64,000 bases of DNA, from NCBI GenBank assembly GCA_964035545.1, contig OZ037770.1, positions 1,907,501 through 1,971,500 of the forward strand, in the 5' to 3' direction. This document shows positions 57,455 to 64,000 of the stretch, one piece after another. Under the pieces are notes generated by a model, which saw only the letters and a program-made list of their open reading frames with translations, searched no databases and was not told where the DNA came from. Made by a program: the position numbers and the translations under genes. Source of the DNA: Bugula neritina. Lineage: Eukaryota; Bryozoa; Gymnolaemata; Cheilostomatida; Bugulidae. Position 1 is the first letter of the stretch, and every line of letters begins with the position of its first letter.

Positions 57455-60441
57455 CACATCTAATTCTACATTACAATGATAGTTTGCTACGAAAAAGTTT
57501 AAAATGGATAATTTAAAAGAATCATTAGGTTCCTTAACCACTGGTTGACGTCGTGAATATCATCCAGGCTATGATGACAGTTAACTAGATTCTATTGGTA
57601 CAAATCATTGAAGGGAAAATTTTGATTGAATTGCAGTAAGTCTGTAACATTTTCATAAGTCGAAGTGGCAAATTTAGTTGATAGAACTTATAGAAGATCT
57701 ACAAATAAATTTGTTGAATCATAATCCCTAAGCATTGCAAAAAATAAATTTCAAATATTCAAAAATGTTTCACATAGTTTTTGAAAATATTGCTATACAT
57801 CTTGCAAACGAAGTCAAATAGATAAGTTCCCTTAGAATAACTTGTCTAGCTGCTAACTCGACTAACTAATGGCTTGACTTATTTGTGATACGACACTGCA
57901 TGAAATTAAATTGGAAAACAACTCAAGTAATCATAAGCAATTCTAATCAAGTACATGCACTCAAAGAACGATTATATGACAGAAGTAGCACTAAGTTATA
58001 CAATAACTGAATACGTATACTACAACAGAAAAATGAGAGAAATAATATAGAATTAAACAATAATCACTGCAATTCTAAACATTAACATAAATTTAAAATT
58101 AGGCACTTGAAAAAATTAAAAGAACGAGAACTAGCGGCTAAAGTTTTGAACATTTTCAGTTTTTCCATTTACCATGATCATGTACGCACCTGGTCATTAC
58201 TAAAACTATTAATACTACAAACAGTATTATGATTATAATTTAATTATTATTAAAATTTGCAATTTTTTTATTGCTTGACTATCACTATGACTTGAAATCT
58301 GACTATGGCTATGAGTATGACAATGACTACTACTAGCATTAGCTACGATAAGTAGAAGTATAACAAGTACTACTAGTATTATTTCTAGACCTAGTACTAC
58401 TACTAGCAACACTATTATGTTTAACAATAACATTAGGATTAACACACACTTACACTTACTGTAAAAAAATTAATTTTAGTATTAGGATAAAGATGAGGAT
58501 TATCAGTTTCAAATTCAGCCAAAGAACTGAAATAACGATATAATTTATATCTGCTTATAATATATTTTATATAGTTATTCTAATTCTCAGGCTCAAGCTG
58601 AATCTGATGATCTTGATGTTTATCCTAATACTAATAGTAGTAATACTCTAATAGTAATATTCTTAAATTCTAATTTAAATTTATTTTAAGAATAAGTCGA
58701 CTATACTTTCACTCATTTTTATTTTAAATATAGAATAAATATAATGGCTTAGATCATAAACTCATTATATTTATGTTATAGCAATGGTATAACTTCGCTA
58801 TAACTACTAATACTAATAGTAATAGTAATATCAATGTCGCTAGTATGAGTATCATTAAATTTAAAACTGCTAGTTCTACACCTGCAACTTGCAAGTGTTA
58901 TTTCACATTTGGGCCCAATTTTTAAAGCATCACTAGAAGGAACACCAAGTTGTGGGTGACTGGGTACATTGGTTACTGACACTGAGGATTGCAATCCTGA
59001 CAGATTATATTATACGAACGCAGTTATCCAAGTTTCGTGCGGCTTCTAGCCAAATTTTCTTTTTCACAGTAGTGACCTTTACCCTAGACCTAGAACAATA
59101 ATAATATTACACTAGAAACTGCATAATTATTATTCAATATAATTATTATTATATATTTAATTCTGCCTCTAACATTTGAATTTAATATTATTATGTAAAG
59201 ATGTCATGAAGATGGGAGACAACTCCATCTCTAGAGAGTCAAATTTTATTCTTTATACAAAAGAACATTCCAAAACTGAAATTATTGCAAAATAAATATC
59301 AAATATCACAATCATGAATATGAATAATCCTTCTTATGTAATTTATGAATAATACACTGTTTATTTTTAGTAGTATTGCTATTACTATTAGTATTACTAT
59401 TAGTATTACTATAATAGTAATACTAATAGTAATACTAATAGTAATTCTTTTTTAACTTATCTTAGACTTACTCTTACTCTTACTCTTAGTCTTAGTAACT
59501 ATTGCTATTATAATATAAATATGAATATCAATTAATATTATCAATATCAATATGAATATGAATAAATTAAAATTCAATAAATACAATAATAATATGATTA
59601 TAATCAATGAATATGACTAATAAGTATAGCTAATATCATAATTATAACTCAGCATCACTATGAGTTACACTTACTTATTACTATGACTCTTACTCTTAGT
59701 CCTAATGGCTTGAGTGTGACATTGACAATCACAATGAGTATGACTGAGTGATACTGAAAGTGAATGACATATTCATATTGATGTAGTGTATACACTATGA
59801 GTATACTTACCGTTATTCTTATACTTAATCTATAAATCTTATAAGTTAATGTTCTACTTATAGGCTTACCTACATCATACTTGCACTAGTTGTACTGATA
59901 CTATATTCAAATTCATATTTTATCATAATCATTACCAAATCATATGAATAATAGTCGTATCAGCTTCAAGTTTAATAGTCGTATCGGTAATTATATTGAT
60001 GTTGACATAACAGCAAACTGAATCACTCACTATTATTTTTATAGCGACAATAATGATTAATAGTTAGTGACTGTGACTGTAAATGACTCACCACTTTTAG
60101 TGCAATCATATTACTAAACCATTGATGTATGATTATCAAATATTAATATTATCAATATCATTATGATTGTTACTATAGGTATTCTGATGTTCATCGCTAT
60201 CATCATGAGGTATTCAGATCACTCTGTGATTGTTTTCGATGATGGTTTTGTTGCTAATATCATAATGAGTAATCCATGGGTATGTGTGATGTTATGTTGT
60301 GTACCTTAATTATGTTGTATGCTTATTTTGATGGTTGCTTATAGTTCTAGATGCTATGAATACCTCTTAAATCAGAATGGACAGGTCAACACTTCAAACT
60401 AGACTGTTTTACTCAAACTGAATAAGTACTATTGCGTAAAA
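57455..60441. promoter_or_regulatory. Head-to-head spacer between PEX14 and the DFFA-like gene
   Basis: Three kilobases without a supported exon. From about 58200 to 60200 the sequence is cryptically simple, with repeated ACTACTA, TAGTAATAC and ATTACTATG words on both strands. One stretch (about 59378-59447) is a near-perfect inverted repeat of ATTAGTATTACT units that could fold into a hairpin. Both promoters should be at the ends of this spacer. Confidence 0.5.
59378..59447. repeat. AT-rich hairpin made of TATTACTATTAG units
   Basis: The left half CTATTACTATTAGTATTACT... and the right half ...AATACTAATAGTAATAC are reverse complements around 59411, about 34 bp per arm. Confidence 0.75.
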
Positions 60442-62919
60442 ATGGCACCTTTCAAGTTGTTGTTCAGGTCCGGAGCTGATTGTTCCAAGTATGGAGTAGT
60501 TGCTGAGTCTATTCATCACTTGAAAGAAAAAGGTCTGAAATCATTCATATATTTATAAATAAAAACATTTCTGTTGATTTTAATTGCTAATACTCTTATA
60601 GTAAAAGATAGGAGGCCACCCAAGGCAACATTATGCTGCAATAAAATATAGGCTAACATCTTTTATTTGAAACCATTTAAAATTGCAACCAAAGCCTTAA
60701 AAAAGTATTTAACGTTTTATCCAACCAAGTTTTTCGTCAAATATTTTAATCTTATTTAGATTTTTTTGAATTTAAAACATTCTAGAACTTGGTTCAGAAG
60801 TTTGCTGTTTGCTTCGGTAACATATTTAATGCAATTTAATTGAATAACTTAGTAGCTAATGATGCCCAATTTGCAACTTAAGGTATCAATTGACAACATA
60901 AATTATATTCTAGAATTTGCGATTTTGCATTTGTTTCAGCGAAAGACAAGTTCCAATTATCATGTGAGGTAGAAGACGTCATACTCAAACTAGAAGATGG
61001 TACTATTGTGGACGATGAAGACTATTTTGCATGTTTGGAAAGTAACACTTGTGTAGTTGTATCAGGTTAGTGTTTTTATGCTACTCTTGCATTGCGACTG
61101 ATGCATGAAATTTACTCCTTAAAGATGGTAATTGAGTTGATAAAGTGCTATAAAACTTAAATTACTGTAATAAGTTTATCATAACGATACTTTCACAATT
61201 CTGTTCCATTGGATATATAGCTAAACCACTCACGCAATCATTTTCTTGTTTGCACCATTAGTTATAAGTTACTAGTTTATATTCACTAGTTTATAATATT
61301 TACTAGTAAGTATTTGCTAGCTAGTAATATGTATAGAAGGGTATTCTACAATCTAACGACCCAGAAATTCACATCATTATTATTCAGCTTATACAATCAG
61401 CTCAAATGAAAAATCTATCACAGCTCAAAACATCTTTTCCTAAAGCCTGGGACCTTTAGTAATGCCCCTGAAACCTGATTCTTTACTGATACATAAACTA
61501 GGGCTATGCACGTATATAATATCTGGTAGGGCCCAAAACCTCACTGGACACAGTTGATGGTAGATTACAAGTGGACGGGCCGTTGTCTCGCCCTTCCTCA
61601 AGTGGAGAGTATGTCAGTGACTCAGTGAGCCTTGGTGAACACATAGATATAACCAGACTGACTCGCAGACTTCACTCGGATATTACTAGCATCGGCACGT
61701 TCTCCATCCCCGAACTCGAGGTATGACATCATCAACTCGAAATGTAAACACTTGGTTGTTTGAAGTTTATTGGGTTGTATTAAATGTGCATTTTCACTGA
61801 TAATATCAGCGAAAATAAATAAATAAATTATCATAATATTATTATGATTTAATTGATTTATCTATTTGTTACATATCAATGACATGAAAACACATTGCGA
61901 ATTCCTGTGTAAATACTGGCTATAATAAGTGGGCATGAAATGAATTAAAAAAACTTCAGAACTCTGTTGGATTACGTAAAACAAAAGATCATTTGAAATA
62001 TTTACCAAGTGTCGTACAAATTAGTAAACTTTTACAGTCAATATTTTAATTGCGAGTTTTTTAAGTAGTGCTATACTGATTTGTAAAGACTGTTATAGGA
62101 AAAAAATTGAATAGCTGTATTTTACAACTTTATAGCTAAGTAATTTATGACTTTAGGCCACGTGGCTTTGTATCATAAACATCCAGTGGACGTTGGCAAC
62201 TATAGCATGACTATCGGTTCCAAATTAAATATAGTTGAATGGAGGTCTTCGTTTAGCAGTTGTGCGTACATTTCAATTTTATGGCATATTGGACTCCTGT
62301 GTGTGTGTGTGCGTGTGTGTGTGTATTACTTTATTTCTTGTATTCAATTTCTCTCTTTGCTTAGGCAGTGAGTGCTAAAAATTAGAAAACTGCAATTAGT
62401 GTTTTGAGTCTAAATTAGGTTTACTAGTTCAAAGTTAAAATATCTTACATCCACCACCAATTTAGCTCCATTATTGTTAATGTAGGTAAACTAGAAGATT
62501 TGAAACATATTAAAAGTACTTCCATTCAAATAACCATCTAAAGTTGTGTCTTTTATTTTATTTGGAGTCGAAAATTGTAATTTCAAATTACCACTTTGCT
62601 CTTAACAGTTCTCTTTGTTTAGCTTTTGTTGTAAAATAAATGTTATATAGTATATGATATTGATATTAGCTAACTTATGTACCTTGCCTGGTTTCACAAC
62701 TCATTATCGTATTCGTGTTCCCAGGCAATAGCGAATGCTACTCAAGATGATCTTCGTCAGTCGCTCACCTACATGACTTGGGAGGAAATTGATTCCTTAC
62801 AGGATGTGTGCCACACCCACTTAGTAGAAAGAGAGAAGACAACAGACGCTATTGTTTTACTCAAGCTTTGTGATGATAATCCAACACTTGCTTGTAAGAG
62901 GCCCTGCATTCGTAAATAG
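60442..62919 (+). CDS. DFFA: DFFA/ICAD-like inhibitor of caspase-activated DNase, 4 exons
   Basis: ICAD chaperones and inhibits the apoptotic nuclease CAD until caspases cut it. Exons 60442-60532, 60940-61065, 61530-61720, 62725-62919, in phase, 200 residues. The CIDE-N domain spans about residues 3-72: KLLFRSGADCSKYGVVAESI, then VILKLEDGTIVDDEDYF with the acidic patch that binds the partner's basic CIDE-N. After it, LDTVDG (Asp82) looks like a caspase-3 type site (DxxD before Gly), in the same place as the first cleavage site of human ICAD. The helical domain follows (DITRLTRRLHSDITSIGTFS; DDLRQSLTYMTWEEI; THLVEREKTTDAIVLLKLCD). It is short compared with human (331). A GTAAGA donor at 62902 inside the last exon could instead lead to further exons beyond the window. 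The first donor (GTCTGA) is weak. Confidence 0.87.
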
Positions 62920-64000
62920 TTATTTGATTAACAGAAGCTATGAGACGCAAACTTCAAATTAACTTTTTTGTGACAAAAATGAACATATTTTTATAATTAT
63001 TGTATTTTTTTATCTCACACCACAAACTATTAAATTTATGATTTAGCGCTATAACCTTTTTATCTGGTATTGTGACATAGCTTGAAAAAGTTCTTTCTAC
63101 TTATTTTTCTCAGAAATAATTTCTGTCTATTGATAATTAGTATTACTTATGATGATCGATAATCAATTTTGTTTATCTCTAATCAGTGCATATGCACTTT
63201 GTTTAGTGCTTTCAGATGAGTGATTGTGAAATTCAGTACAGAGCTGTTTAAGTTTGATAATTTCTACATCAATAAATCGTGTAATATTCCATATATGCAG
63301 TGTAGCAGTTCTGATGGCTATGATATTTTAGCATGTGTCTTTTGACTAATCATAGGCATCTTCTTTCCACGCAGGCATGGTGTTCTCGAAAATTTTCATA
63401 ATCTTGCAAATACCTCTCTATATTTTCTAAACAAAGGTTTGCATTGTTGAATATTTATTTTAGTAATCTTGCAGTTATGTGCTCATTGGTATCTATTAAG
63501 GTTGAATGATTTACAAAAAGTCCAGCACCATTTTCTTGCCATTAAATTTAGACATGCTACATGAGTTATAGTAATTGTGAGCTAATTAGTCACAGGAGTG
63601 ATGTATAATATGGTTATATATAGCCAGGCAGACATTGATCATAAAGTGACAGAATCCAGCAGGTGCTTGTCTCAGATTAAATGTAGTTTTGTATGCAGCA
63701 CTTAAGTTAAAGTGTTCCGGGGACAATTGATATATAATTCAAACTGAATGACCTGTTTATACTTGATGGTAATAAGATATTAATAGCATTTAGAATGGAA
63801 TAGGGCTTTGAGCTCTATTGATTTTTTCCAGGTTAATTGATAAACTAAAAGAAATTTACAGCTAGATATGAATAATGCAATATTTATTTCAATGCATGCG
63901 ATTATGAAGCCTGTAAACATATTTCACAAGAAAGCATACAATTAAGCAATGCTGTAATTTATAAATAAAGCATAATAGCAAAGAAATTTACAAAAAAATT
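62920..64000. other. 3' flank of the DFFA-like gene
   Basis: AT-rich, without coding signal up to the window end. AATAAA at 63271-63276 is a reasonable polyadenylation signal for the four-exon form. Confidence 0.45.

Overview
The window is an AT-rich piece of an animal nuclear genome. Genes are split into many short exons with GT-AG introns, and the DNA between them is full of transposons, SINEs and minisatellites. The gene set (heparan-sulfate C5-epimerase, PPIL6, PEX14 and a CIDE-N protein of the DFFA/ICAD type) and the mix of Ty3/gypsy, BEL/Pao, LINE, ISL2EU, piggyBac-like and MITE elements fit a bilaterian invertebrate. I cannot fix the phylum from the sequence alone.

Layout. From 1 to about 19.7 kb, small minus-strand exons of one unidentified gene (19404-19674, 17683-17781, 17543-17593, 6856-7002, 1-522; open at the left edge) lie between introns packed with mobile elements: a LINE, a piggyBac-like MITE, several copies of a CACAGG-ended MITE, broken gypsy elements and a BEL/Pao remnant. 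From about 20.4 to 34.2 kb I see almost only transposons: two solo-LTR-like repeats, a 4.5-kb ISL2EU-type DNA transposon with about 195-bp terminal inverted repeats and other elements nested in it, and a minus-strand gypsy element carrying two MITE insertions. From 34.7 kb rightwards the DNA is gene-rich: a 16-exon GLCE gene (minus, 34755-45275), PPIL6 (plus, 47151-51410), an unrecognised Ser-rich single-exon gene (minus, 51846-52841), PEX14 (minus, 53581-57454) and a DFFA-like gene (plus, 60442-62919).

How the genes relate. The genes belong to separate pathways: heparan sulfate epimerisation in the Golgi, a cyclophilin-family protein, peroxisomal protein import, and inhibition of the apoptotic nuclease. 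PEX14 and the DFFA-like gene stand head to head, the same neighbours in the same orientation that I recall from human 1p36, so this looks like conserved microsynteny. GLCE and PPIL6 also diverge from a shared 1.9-kb spacer.

The most unusual signals are: (i) minisatellites in four introns that begin exactly at the 5' splice site, with units that carry the same donor hexamer; (ii) three tiny phase-1 Lys/Arg-rich exons in the stem of GLCE; (iii) a small inversion between two MITE copies, supported by swapped target-site duplications and by a split protease domain; (iv) nested insertions whose target-site duplications can be read from empty copies inside the same window.
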